Positions 1-11,645 of a stretch of DNA of 64,000 nt are shown here, piece after piece. The notes under the pieces are model-generated. The model was not told where the DNA came from. It saw only the letters and a program-made list of their open reading frames with translations, and did no database searches. Within the stretch, counting starts at the first letter, position 1. Each line of letters begins with the position of its first letter. This DNA comes from Halichondria panicea. Lineage: Eukaryota; Porifera; Demospongiae; Suberitida; Halichondriidae. The stretch covers positions 14,318,198 to 14,382,197 of the forward strand of contig NC_087377.1 of the NCBI RefSeq assembly GCF_963675165.1, read 5' to 3'. A program made the position numbers and the translations under genes.

Positions 1-60
1 AAAAAAGAACATAATGTAGTTTTCCAGGGTCGATTGTTCAATATTATTTTATCGTTTTAG

Positions 61-2193
61 AGTAACCGACCTGACGAGGAGAATGGTCAAACAGAACTTG
101 TGAAGCCACAAACTGACGAAGCAACCTACAACAGTTCTGAAACCAGCAATGCACCACCATTCTCCGAGGCAATGCAAGATAAAGACGCAAAGCAGGAACC
201 CAAGTACAGATTCTCTTTGGGGCCTCTCAAGTTTGGAAGGAGTGAAGATACTACTCCTATTAATTGTGCTCCTGTGACCTCACCGGTAGTTACCCTTGGA
301 CAGACGGACCTGCCAGCTGGGGTAAGTAACCAATATTTTGCGATTGGTAAATTATTATTGTTTCAGAATTCTATTAACCGACCTGACGAGAAGAATGGTC
401 AAACAGAAGTTGTGAAGCCACAAACTGACGAAACAACCTACAACAGTTCTGAAACCGGCAATGCACCACCATTCTCCGAGGCAGTGCAAGATAAAGACGC
501 AAAGCAGGAACCCAAGTACAGATTCTCTTTGGGGCCTCTCAAGTTTGGAAGGAGTGAAGATACTACTCCTATTGGTTGTGCTCCTGTGACCTCACCGGTA
601 GTTACCCCTGGACAGACGGACCTGCCAGCTGGGGTAAGTAACCAATATTTTGCGATTGGTAAATTATTATTGTTTCAGAATTCTATTAACCGACCTGACG
701 AGAAGAATGGTCAAACAGAAGTTGTGAAGCCACAAACTGACGAAGCAACCTACAACAGTTCTGAAACCAGCAATGCACCACCATTCTCCGAGGCAGTGCA
801 AGATAAAGACTCAAAGCAGGAACCCAAGTACAGATTCTCTTTGGGGCCTCTCAAGTTTGGAAGGAGTGAAGATACTACTCCTATTGGTTGTGCTCCTGTG
901 ACCTCACCGGTAGTTACCCCTGGACAGACGGACCTGCCAGCTGGGGTAAGTAACCAATATTTTGCGATTGGTAAATTATTATTGTTTCAGAATTCTATTA
1001 ACCGACCTGACGAGAAGAATGGTCAAACAGAAGTTGTGAAGCCACAAACTGACGAAGCAACCTACAACAGTTCTGAAACCAGCAATGCACCACCATTCTC
1101 CGAGGCAGTGCAAGATAAAGACTCAAAGCAGGAACCCAAGTACAGATTCTCTTTGGGGCCTCTCAAGTTTGGAAGGAGTGAAGATACTACTCCTATTGAT
1201 TGTGCTCCTGTGACCTCACCGGTAGTTACCCTTGGACAGACGGACCTGCCAGCTGGGGTAAGTAACCAATATTTTGCGATTGGTAAATTATTATTGTTTC
1301 AGAATTCTATTAACCGACCTGACGAGAAGAATGGTCAAACAGAAGTTGTGAAGCCACAAACTGACGAAGCAACCTACAACAGTTCTGAAACCGGCAATGC
1401 ACCACCATTCTCCGAGGCAGTGCAAGATAAAGATGCAAAGCAGGAACCCAAGTACAGATTCTCTTTGGGGCCTCTCAAGTTTGGAAGGAGTGAAGATACT
1501 ACTCCTATTGGTTGTGCTCCTGTGACCTCACCGGTAGTTACCCCTGGACAGACGGACCTGCCAGCTGGGGTAAGTAACCAATATTTTGCGATTGGTAAAT
1601 TATTATTGTTTCAGAATTCTATTAACCGACCTGACGAGAAGAATCGTCAAACAGAAGTTGTGAAGCCACAAACTGACGAAGCAACCTACAGCAGTTCTGA
1701 AACCGGCAATGCACCACCATTCTCCGAGGCAATGCAAGATAAAGACGCAAAGCAGGAACCCAAGTACAGATTCTCTTTGGGGCCTCTCAAGTTTGGAAGG
1801 AGTGAAGATACTACTCCTATTGATTGTGCTCCTGTGACCTCACCGGTAGTTACCCTTGGACAGACGGACCTGCCAGCTGGGGTAAGTAACCAATATTTTG
1901 CGATTGGTAAATTATTATTGTTTCAGAATTCTATTAACCGACCTGACGAGAAGAATGGTCAAACAGAAGTTGTGAAGCCACAAACTGACGAAGCAACCTA
2001 CAACAGTTCTGAAACCAGCAATGCACCACCATTCTCCGAGGCAGTGCAAGATAAAGACGCAAAGCAGGAACCCAAGTACAGATTCTCTTTGGGGCCTCTT
2101 AAGTTTGGAAGGAGTGAAGATACTACTCCAATTGGTTGTGCTCCTGTGACCTCACCAGTAGTTACCCCTGGACAGACAGACCTATCAGCTGGG
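61..2193 (+). repeat. Tandem array, 312-bp exon+intron unit, seven copies
   Basis: Seven units of exactly 312 bp (267-base exon plus 45-base intron; the first exon is 261 bases). Intron sequence is identical between copies and exons differ at only a few positions, so the array is young or homogenised. Variants travel together: copies with PIG carry VTPGQ (2, 3, 5, 7), while copies with PIN or PID carry VTLGQ (1, 4, 6). Copies 3 and 4 share DSKQ instead of DAKQ. This pattern suggests expansion by blocks larger than one unit. Confidence 0.95.
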
Positions 2194-4862
2194 GTAAATC
2201 GCAGCATATTTATAATAAATTTTATTTAGAGCATAATAATGTAATTATGAAGGGTCATTATGCTGGCTAATTGTGGATTAAAATTGAAATTGCGACCTTG
2301 GTTAGTGCTGTTTCTGATTACAGAACTTCTTTTAATTAACTTCTTCCCTTACTTTCTGTTACAATACGAAATAATACTGTGAAAAAATATATCAATGTGA
2401 GGCATAATGCCTGGGTTAATTCTTTTGACTAGCATAATTATAATAGGCTAAATTGAGGCAGTATATACTCAAAACCATAATTGGAAGAAAAAAGAGCACA
2501 TAAACGATTGATCAATATTACTACAGAGTTCTGCTAACCGACCTAAAGAGGAGAATGTTCACACAGAATTTGTGAAGCCACAAACTACCTACAACACTTC
2601 GGATGCTACACCACTGTCCGTGGCAGTAATGCAAGATAAAGACGCAAAGCAGGAACCCAAGTACAGATACTCTTTGGGGCCTCTCAAGTTTGGAAGGAGC
2701 AAAGATACTACTCCAATTGGTTGTGCTCCTGTGACCTCACCGGTGGTTCCCCCTGGACAGACGGACCTGCCAGCTGGGGTAAGTGGCCAATATGGTATAT
2801 CCTGGCAAATGATGCCAGCATAATTTATGCCATAATAGGATGGCCTGTCACTATTTACTGGCATGATTGGGTTAAAATTGCGACTTTGGTCAGTTTGGTG
2901 CTATTCTCTGCTGCTTCTAACGTTTACTTCTTCTCTTACATTTAGAACACATCATTACATGCAATACTAAAGTTATATATATTTATGACGTTGCATAATG
3001 AGTTCTTTTGACAAGCATAATTTTATAATAGGCTGAATTTAGGGCAGTGTTTAAATTAAAGCAGATACCGAGATAATGCATACGTCCAAAATTACGCCTA
3101 CCCCCACTTTTGAGTGAAAGTTCCTGCATAGGCTAATTTGCCTCGAGAATACACCCACCACGAAGTGATGCATTTGTCAGTGAGCAGTTGTCAAGAAAAG
3201 GTTTAGCAGCTTCTTGTGTACGCTGGTTAGCTCTGAACATAGCTAGATAGAGCTACATGTAGATCCACCTGTTTGCAAGTATATTTACAAGAGAAATTAA
3301 GGACAATCTTCTCTGAATCTCTATATATATTGAAGACTCTGACAGTGACAAGAACAGCCTTCTGATGCAGAATAATTTATTTACTTGTACACTTTTCTTT
3401 ATACCTAGCTACTTTACCCATGCATTACCATTATTGTATCGATGTATCATTATAGCTGACAGTCCTCAGACGCAGACAGAAAATACTTCTTTTTCTTAAT
3501 GAGTGCGAGGGTGTAAAACTACACCCTTGGTAACATGCAATTAGAATGGGCGTAATCTCGGTAGAATACAGTAATAAGAAGAAAAAGGAGCGTATCATTT
3601 TCCGGAGTTGATCAATAATTATATTATTGTTATTATTAGAGTTCTGCTAACCGACTTGACGAGGAGAATGGTCAAACAGAACTTGTGAAGCTACAAACTG
3701 ACGAAGCAACGTGCACTACTCCAGTAAGTGGTGCTCCTGTGACCTCACCGATAGTTCCCCCTGGACAGACCGACCTGCCAGCTGACGTGAGTTATTAGTT
3801 GCCTTGAAATAATAATAGGACTATATACTCACTATAGAAGCGGTACTTCGTTACTGTAGAAATGTTCGTGTTTTTCATAGCAGTAATAAAATTATGTTGC
3901 AATACAGTACAACCTCGATTATCCGGACACCTTGGTTCCAGAGGCAGGCCAGATAAGTGAATATGCCGGATAATCGAATAGATAAACCACACCTTGATCC
4001 ACCCACTTTATTGATAAACAGCAGTGCCACATGGTTGTCTGTGCATGCGCAGAAGATATGCAGGCCAGTCTCCATAGTAACAGCTGTAACGCGCATGTGC
4101 ATGGGACACACCCATTTTCTAAAAGAAATTGCCAAGCCGGATAATCGAGGTTCCAGATAATGGAGGGACAGATAATCACTATAATTATATAGTGACTATT
4201 GCACAAAATAATTTTTGGTCTACCGTAGAAACATACGCTCATGGGGTCATAGCAGAGTTGTATACGCTTATATTCGAGAATGCGCCATCATTTTCGAGCC
4301 CCCACTTAGTAACCGGATGTCTCTGTGACAGAGATATAGCTAGCTTAGGATTAAGACGCCATTTAGATTGCAATAACATCTGCAATGACTAATACTAGAC
4401 TGACTGGACTTCCAAATGCACTGTGACATCCCCATTGATGTAGAAGCAGCAATTGACCAGTTTGCTAGGATGTACCCGAGATCCTACAGATCACTGTATC
4501 AAGACATAATTATTAGCTATAGCTAATAATTATGTCTTGATACTCTTACTAACACGCTATGCATGTAAAAGACACGCCATAATAAATGCGTGGGCGTAAA
4601 ATTGCGACCTCCTTTTTTCTCTGCTCTTGAGAACCCCCCTGCTTCAATCTCTAGAAACGCCCCGAATTGGAACAAAAAGGGTCCAAGTCCACCTCATCTA
4701 TGTCTCACATTCTTTCAGCATGATCAGACAATTAAGGTAACAGCGTGCCCATCAGAGGAGAATGGACACGATCACGTGCAACAAGATTTTGCTGAGCTGG
4801 CTCACATTCTTGACAATGATCTCAATGTACAGCTTGTTTTGTTAGCGTATATCAGAGACTGA
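61..4862 (+). CDS. 3' part of a gene with tandemly duplicated 89-codon exons (unknown function)
   Basis: The gene begins upstream of the window. Visible exons, all phase 0: 61-321, 367-633, 679-945, 991-1257, 1303-1569, 1615-1881, 1927-2193, then degenerate copies 2527-2778 (84 codons) and 3640-3786 (49 codons, middle deleted), and a terminal exon 4719-4862 ending in TGA. Each full exon encodes a hydrophilic 89-residue unit starting NSINRPDEKNG, with EATYNSSET, a basic/hydrophobic centre PKYRFSLGPLKFGR and a Pro/Thr-rich end ending TDLPAG. No signal peptide, membrane segment or known domain is visible. The 45-base introns start GTAAGT and end TTTCAG, contain no stop and are a multiple of three, so array exons plus introns read as one open frame from 100 to 2229. 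Exon repetition and conserved splice signals support a real gene. The terminal exon assignment is less sure. A cytoplasmic-tail or scaffold role is possible but not shown. Confidence 0.6.
3066..3563. mobile_element. Possible inverted-repeat element within an intron
   Basis: The segment starts TACCGAGATAATGC and ends GGCGTAATCTCGGTA, which are imperfect reverse complements. It lies in the intron between degenerate exon copies 2527-2778 and 3640-3786. It has no coding capacity. Only the terminal 10 or so bases match well, so this is tentative. Confidence 0.35.
3905..4185. mobile_element. Pogo/Tigger-like MITE, decayed copy
   Basis: The left end CAGTACAACCTCGATTATCC matches that of a better copy at 17178-17486, and the inner sequence (CACCTTGGTTCCAG, CATGGTTGTCTGTGCATGCGC) follows the same order. 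The right end is decayed: CCGGATAATCGAGGTTCC is present but the last bases diverge. Ends of the type CAGTNGAACCTCGATTATCCGGA are typical of the pogo/Tigger branch of Tc1/mariner. It lies in the intron before the terminal exon of the array gene. Confidence 0.7.
4496..4543. repeat. Perfect 48-bp palindrome
   Basis: Two 24-base arms (4496-4519 and 4520-4543) are exact reverse complements with no loop; the centre is AGCTATAGCT. It lies in the last intron of the array gene and could form a cruciform or RNA hairpin. Confidence 0.9.
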
Positions 4863-7800
4863 GAGCTGACTATTTTGGACTTCCTTTAAGCTACCCCGAC
4901 ATGCAACTATTCCCATGCATCTCCATTCTGACGAGTTATCAGTGTTTAAAATTACTAGTCTAAGATTCCTGCAAATTTACAATGGTATCAGCACAATTTC
5001 TTAGAAATGTTGATACATTTAAGTATACATGCAACTACTCACCCTATTACTTACTCTCTAGGCTGTATAGGCACTGGATTTTCAAGGTTGCTGCTCCTGA
5101 GCTGGGATAGCAGCTCAAAAATACTGGCTTGAAAGCTTAAATCATAAATAAAAGTCACTATGCGTCTGTCTTATCACTTAGCCTCGATCCCAGGCCGAGT
5201 TGTTCGCTTTTATACAGTTAGGCAAACAACTAGGCCTGGTATACTAGTTGTCTGCGCGTGCGTTGTCAATTTTTGTCGGCAAAATATTTATAATTGACAT
5301 AGAAAATTCACACAGTGAGTATACAAAAGATGCACATAGGGAGCTGCTTCACAAGGGGAGTTGCCATGCAGTTGTGCTGCAGCATGATTATAGTGACCCA
5401 GGGAAACTTAAGGATGATTAAATGCCTCAAATTATTTTTCAAGAAGGTTTAGCAGGCTTCTGGACCTCTCTGATTCTAGGCCCCTATTCGTTACTCAGAT
5501 AAATCTTGTTTGAGAAACGTATATCAGAGGGTTTAAACTCTTACCTCACACTGTCCAGTCTCGAAGTTAGTTTAGCCAAGGATACTAGGTCCCATGTGAA
5601 CAGTTTGTGTAAAAACAACCTCTCAACAAAGGCCACCTCTGTATAAAGGCCAAAACATTGTTCCCCAAAGGTGTCCATTATAGAGGGGTTCCACTTTAGT
5701 TTTAGCTTTGGACTAGAAAGCTATAGCTGGAAAGAACGTACTAAAGCTACACTGTTCCCATTAATTTTAAACTTTGAACTCCTGGTGTCCTTTTTAGCAA
5801 CAATCAACGTCAATCATTTCCCATTCCTATAGCGTTTCCCGTGCTGCATGCAGCAAATCATTTGTAAAAACAGGTATTGGGTGTGGCTGGATTGGGTTAC
5901 TACAATGGGGAAAAGGGAGGTCAGTGGGTGACAGCTTGTTTAGAAATCTGCACGTGTGATTGCAAAAATCATTCGGCAGGTAAATGGTTATTAAGTATAT
6001 GTACACCTGCAGAGGCATCAGCACCCGCTGCATGTGCTGCTTTCATTAATTCATACCAAATTTAACTGCTATTCGTCTGTTATATAGGTGAATGATGACA
6101 GTTTTGAAATTATTACTCTGCCTGGAACAGTTCAAGATCTTGTGATGGATTTACATAATTAGTTGTATAGTTATACCTGTTTATGAATGTTGTACAACAG
6201 TAGCTGTAATAATTAGTTTGGTGAATGTCACAATACTGATAATTTTGAATGTCTATCTCTATACTATTAAAAATTCCAGATGCTTTACCAGAGATAAGAG
6301 TTAAAGGGATTCGAAACAAAGATATACCCTCGAGAAAAATCCGCATTACATTGCAGTTTGCAATATATACACACATGCAGTGCAGAACAAACTACAATCA
6401 ACCTGTGCTGGCATAATTTTGAGCATAAAATTAATAGGCACATTTTTTTGGGAGCATAATCATTAACCCGAGGCGCGTGGGCGGCCACGGGTTATAGTAG
6501 TCGTTTGGTTTGTTACCCGAGGCGTGCGTGGGCAGCCACGGGTATAGTAGTCGTTTGGTTTGTCTGTTTGTTTGTTTGTTTGTTTGTGACAGGTGAATCT
6601 ACTCACCTGGATGCCACAGCACTGCGTTTACAGCATGGATAGCCTTCATACAACAAGTTATTAATTTTAATAGTGGCAGAATTTCATGTTAAACCTTCGT
6701 TGTCAAATAAAAACGAGCAAAAGCTAAGAAGCTTGTGACTGGGTCTGCTTACCTGGATGCTCTAGCACTGCGTTTACAGCATGGGTAGCCTCCACACAAT
6801 AAGTCAGTACTTCTAATAGTGGCAGCTTTCGGTGTTAAAGCTTCGTTGTCTAATAAAAGCGAGCAAAATGTAGCTTGAACAGAACTTGCACATGCGTTAC
6901 TTATAACTGAAGTGATCCTGTACCAGGTCCAGAAACAATGGAACAGGGTCACTAAAGTAGAAAGCTGTATATACCAGGAACAATATTGGAACAGGGTCAC
7001 TAAAGCAGAAAGCTTGCTTTAGCTGACTGGGATCCATGCAGGACCTGGAGCCATACTTCTCTGAGACTCCATGCTTCTTTGCTGTGATCCTAATCCACAG
7101 TGCATATATTTATAGTACTACTACCTGTTCTCAAATGTTTCAGCATGCCTCCAGTCTGGTTTAGTTTTATTGCTCCTGAGTTGCTGTGCAAGTCTTGCAT
7201 GATGATGATAACAACATCACTATATGCACTGCATTATATCAGTCTTCTGGTTTCTTTATAATCATGTCACCAGCCGAGGGTTTGCACTTTAGTGCTCTAG
7301 TTACCTTAGTTGCCTTTTGACCTCTGAGATCAAAGAAATAGCAGTACCAATAATTATAATTATGGCACATTGCACTGTGGTCATGCAGTTCTGTATATGG
7401 CATACAGAAATTAAGTTGACCTTCCACCTCCCACCCAATCTGTCAAATTATTGTGACACACTCATGAGACATTTATGGGAAATTCACATATGCATGGTTG
7501 ATGCAGTTACTCATAATTATACTATTTCAATATTGTAATTCCAGCCACCAAAACATAACAACAATTTTGTTCATATCTACGCTGCATGCAAGTGGTCTCT
7601 ATGCTGGTTTCTATATCGTGCAGCAAAATATGGTTTTCATGGCAACAAATTAGTTATTACATGGGCATTCGGCCAATAAACTGCTTGTTGCACGAATATA
7701 GCCATGTAATAATACACATTATTATAGGCAGGGTTTGGAAGTAGTCATGCAGTATACGAATCATATAATGACTGTATAGGCTAGCGTCGAATCCAGGCAG

Positions 7801-8943
7801 ATTCAAATACCTTTGTTGCCCAGTGAGTGCATGGGCAGATCAAAGCATTCCAGTGCTCTGTATAATGGCTATAGGGCTTAGAAAATTATGCTAGCATAAT
7901 TTTTGAAATGATAGGGAGACTTTGCAACAAGCATATATGTAACGATTATTTATTTTTGTGACAGTGTGTCATGTGATGTGATATATAGAGGTCTTGATAT
8001 GAATAGTGAAAGTGAGCATGAAGCAAGCTGCTTTTATCTAGTTGCATCGCCTGCTATAAATAGTGTTAGTGGCCGTAGACGTCACACATATAATATATAT
8101 ATAAGGCACTTAATTGACCCTCATGCAGAGTCCGTATAGGCGGTAGACCTAATTTCATCACATCTTATAATGTAGCTAGATAGTCGCCTGCTTAGTGGCT
8201 AGTGCTTAGTACAGATCTATTGTTAAGCATGCACTAGCCACTAAGCAGGCATGGAGGAATATTTTCTCTTTCGGCATAGAGTTCACTTTCTGTAATGTCT
8301 ACCTCTCAGGTATGCATGGCCTGGTCCGGGCCGATTTTTTTGAAGTTGAAAAATACTAGCTAGAGACACCTCATAAATTATAATGCTATATCTACAATAA
8401 TTTTATTATGTGTTTAATTCCCACCCAATAACTCATTTGATCCCTTTTATATAGGCTACTATACCTTTCCACTATAATTATAGTTGTAGGAAGAAAACCT
8501 AGGAATTTGGAATTCACTAAAATTCCACAATTTAAAAAGGAAAAACTTGGCCAATCAGAAGAGTTTGACGTCATTGGGCAACAAGTTAGTTATTGCAGGC
8601 TCTCGTGCAACATGCCATAATTATATTGCACTGGACAGCGTAATTATGTTGCAATTAGGCATGTGCCAAATATTCAAATTTGTTCACCTATTCTTCTTCG
8701 CACTTGATCAGCTTAAATGAACTGTGTTACACCTATTATTCAACATACACAGCATGCAGCGAAATAAAACACTTATAAATTATAATTACAGTTCGGGATT
8801 AATTAATCTCGCTGTTAACTTGAGCATAAAAGAATAGCATAATCTATCAACCCCGGCTATCAATTAACTGTGCTCAGTCCAATCCATGCATGCAACTCAC
8901 TTATATAGTATAATATATATACCTATTGTACACTCTAAAAACA
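4863..8943. other. Gene-poor stretch with small repeats
   Basis: No supported gene. Recognisable pieces: 4975-5070 is a short copy of a dispersed repeat (ATGGTATCAGCA, TTTCTTAGAAATGTT, ACTCTCTAG) also seen near 45400, 57950 and 60150. 5608-5695 has inverted-repeat-like AACCTCTCAACAAAGG and AGAGGGGTTCC. 6463-6590 holds two copies of a roughly 50-bp unit with CCCGAGGCG and AGTCGTTTGGTTTGT, ending in a TGTT run. 6600-6870 holds two 150-bp direct repeats containing ACTGCGTTTACAGCATGG. 8653-8780 is a partial copy of the hAT-like element found whole at 34527-34910. Confidence 0.6.
8187..8249. repeat. Hairpin with 19-bp perfect arms
   Basis: CCTGCTTAGTGGCTAGTGC (8187-8205) is the exact reverse complement of 8231-8249, separated by a 25-base loop. 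Confidence 0.85.
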
Positions 8944-9660
8944 GCGGTGTGCAATGCACACCAAATATCTGGCACACCACACAATTTGGTGTGACGTGCA
9001 CCTTTGGTAGGGTGTGCCAACTTTTTGGTGTGCTACAAACACCGGCCCATGCATGTCGAATTAGATGTGTGATTTTGGTGTGGTAATTAAAAAATGGTGT
9101 GTGACTTTGGTGTGCAAAAAAATGGTGTGTGGATACACACCAACTGACAAAATGGTGTGTCAATTTAGTGTCAGTGGCGGATCCAGAGGGGGTTCTTTGG
9201 GTTCAATTGAACCCCCCTTTGAGAAAGAAGTGAGTGGGAGGCTCAAGCAACTAATTAGCAAGTTGTTCCTTTCTTACTAGCTTTCACATGCACTTCTCAC
9301 TTATCTTTAGTCCTTGTTAGTCCTGCGAAGCTTTGTCTGTGTAGTTTCAGTGACTATGAAGGCTAAAAACTCTCCAGCTTAGTGCATGCAGACTGCCTAT
9401 GAAAGTGACGACCATTTTTTAGGAAAATATTCGGTGTGTTTAATGCGCATGCTCACTGTTTCAAAGAAGTGACGACCTTTTTTTTAGGTAAAATATCACT
9501 TATCCATGTTTTTTGACCCGCTCAGAGCCCTGGAACCCCCCTTTCAAGAATCCTATAGATCCGCCACTGAGTGTGCTGGATTCACACCACTTAAATGGTG
9601 TGTGAAATATTGGTGTGCCCCACTGAAATGGTGTGATACACATGTATTTTTAATACACAC
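8944..9660. repeat. GGTGTG/CACACC-rich satellite-like block
   Basis: Irregularly repeated words such as TTGGTGTGNNA, AATGGTGTGTG and GCACACCA occur on both strands through this interval. It is interrupted by an inserted inverted-repeat element at 9172-9569. Open frames here are by-products of the repeat. Confidence 0.7.
9172..9569. mobile_element. Inverted-repeat DNA element nested in the GGTGTG block
   Basis: Starts CAGTGGCGGATCCAGAGGGG and ends TAGATCCGCCACTG, inverted terminal repeats of about 14 bases. The sequence AGTGT flanks both sides (9167-9171 and 9570-9574), a likely 5-bp target duplication. A further inner pair, AACCCCCCTTT, occurs near both ends. No transposase. A related end fragment lies near 23575-23620. 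Confidence 0.75.
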
Positions 9661-9821
9661 ATCTGGTACCCCAGCGACGAAGTCGACCGACCAAGGCCAG
9701 TGTAACTGACAACAGGGGTACACAGACACACACCCTAGCGACGAAGTCGACCGGCCTAGGCCATGCAGTGTAACTGACAACGGGGGACACAAACACGGAC
9801 ACACGAAAACTTTTTGACAAC

Positions 9822-9933
9822 AGGTAAAGGTATAAGCAAGGTCGCTTCATTCGTGGGTAAAATATTCGTGGTCAGGCCTTCAACCACGAAAACACGAATA
9901 TTTTTCCCCACGAAAATTACCCTCTATACGGTA
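9822..9933. mobile_element. Right half of a TACCGTATAGCG-type MITE
   Basis: Carries GGTCGCTTCATTCGTGGG, AATATTCGTGG and the end CTATACGGTA in the same order as full copies at 24724-24935, 35004-35214 and 38118-38327. The left half is missing. Confidence 0.8.
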
Positions 9934-11074
9934 CTTAAACGTGGAACTAGGTATAGGCGTCTTATTGCTGAAAGAGATGATGTCTTGAGGAAACACAACT
10001 TTCTTATCTTGAGCGAGTTACCCAGAAAAAATTGTCTCGCCTATATATAAGGCATTGCACGGATAGTTTTTGAGGCTCCACAGCTGCAGAGGAGGGCGGC
10101 CTAATCAAGATATGTGTAAGTTTTAGCGGGCGGCTGGCTCATATATGGAATCCCGTAGATTACGTCCATTACGGTGATTACTAGCTTCGATAGCGGTGAA
10201 TCCTGATTACATTGCACCCATTACAATGATTCCATTACAGTGATCAGTGTATTCCAATGGTGATTATACCCATTACGGTGATTACGCTATTACACCCATT
10301 ACTCCCTCTATTGGCGCAGCCAGTCAGTTTATAATAGCAGTGGTAGCAACAGAATTGATAAAGTCTTTAGCAATAGATCAACAGCTCAGTTATTATATAA
10401 ATGGAGACCAAAGCACATGGCACAAAACATAATTATGTATATACATCGAAATAATTGCAATGTGAAACGCTAAGATTGCCAGGAAACGCACGAAAAAGCG
10501 TATAGAAGCAAGAAATTCGGTGAGTATACATAACTCCAATCCGTTACAACGTCATTCACATGACGGAAACGTCAACGAACCTGACCCCAGACTTGCATGC
10601 ATATGAGAGCGCGAGTCAGGGGAGGTTGGACACGATTACGTGCAACAAATTTTGCTGAGCTGGCTCATATATGCTTGACTATGACTTTAATGTAAAGTTC
10701 TAGCTTGTTTTGCTATCGTATCAGAGATTGAGAGCTGACTATTTTGGATTTCCTGGCTCCTTGGGGTGTATAGCTACCCCCGACACCCAATTATCCCCAA
10801 ATATCCTCTTCATATAATATTATAAGTGCCATGTATGCTGTTGTTGCAACCTTTAGAGAAATGACCCTACAACCCCAGCGAACCTCTGCTACAACCCTAC
10901 ACTGTCAGACACATGACTACAGCCTAAGTGCAGAGGGCTGCTATAGCTTGCTCCAGTATATAAGTTGGCTTGGTAGCTTCAACGTATGGTTTCGAGCTGC
11001 CACCAGAACCTTTGTCCATTCAGCTTATAGACCTCGGTAATGTCCAGCAACTGCATGCATGCCCACCTATGCAC
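9934..11074. other. Gene-poor stretch with a copied exon and an inverted dispersed repeat
   Basis: 10621-10750 is a degenerate copy of the terminal exon of the array gene (GGACACGATTACGTGCAAC, TTGCTGAGCTGGCTCA, GAGAGCTGACTATTTTGGA), with its frame broken. 10847-10940 is the reverse complement of a repeat found near 13985-14080 and 14380-14425 (CAGAGGTTCTCTGGGGTTG). 10140-10320 has many short GATTAC/CCATTACGGTGATT repeats. No supported gene. Confidence 0.55.
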
Positions 11075-11285
11075 TCACCACACCGGTGATCCTTCATTGA
11101 TCGTTCTGCTAGACTATTTGTTGGTAGGACAAGTGCATGGCAGTGTGCCGAGGTGGTTAACCTAATCTTAAGGGCAAGTCTTGGGGTAGAGTAAGGCCTG
11201 AGAATGATTGTAGCACTATAAGGAGCCAGAAGGCTGAGCTAGGTTACTTATCTACGTCCTCTAATACCCTTCAACATTATAATAA
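11075..11285 (+). repeat. Dispersed SINE-like repeat, copy 1
   Basis: Shares blocks with an inverted copy at 35865-36110: GATCGTTCTGCTAG, GACAAGTGCATG, CAGTGTGCC, GTGGTTAACC, AAGGCCTG, GAGCTAGG, CTAATACCCTTC. The part GCAGTGTGCCGAGGTGGTTA loosely resembles the A-box end of a tRNA-Leu, but no acceptor pairing or clear B box is visible. A tRNA-derived origin is therefore only a suggestion. Confidence 0.5.
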
Positions 11286-11645
11286 TTATTGTTGGAGTAT
11301 AAATTCGATATTAACCGTTAACTGATCACCTCTCATGTGATGTATGTCATGTCTGTTCCACTTACGTTTGTCATGTGCTCTATATGTATCAGTGGAATGT
11401 TCTAAACTCTCCATGTCTATATATCTTTGTCTCCTCCTGTTCTTTTTTTAGTGTTTGTTTTTTTGTTGGTCTCTGCACCACATTGTTTAATCTTTATGAA
11501 TCTGATCAGGAGTACATGAATAGGAGTAAGCAACTACTATGTACACCATATAAATTCGTTATTATCTCACTACGTCACAAATACATGTAGTAGTGTAAAC
11601 TGTGGTTACTTTGTGTACACATGACTATGTATGGCTGCATGGTAG

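Noticed and set aside
1998-2207. Antisense frame across the exon array
   Set aside because: Shadow of a real coding repeat; recurs in each unit without independent support.
11125-11215. tRNA-Leu gene
   Set aside because: Only an A-box-like stretch is visible; no acceptor stem pairing or B box, and the sequence is part of a repeat also at 35865-36110.
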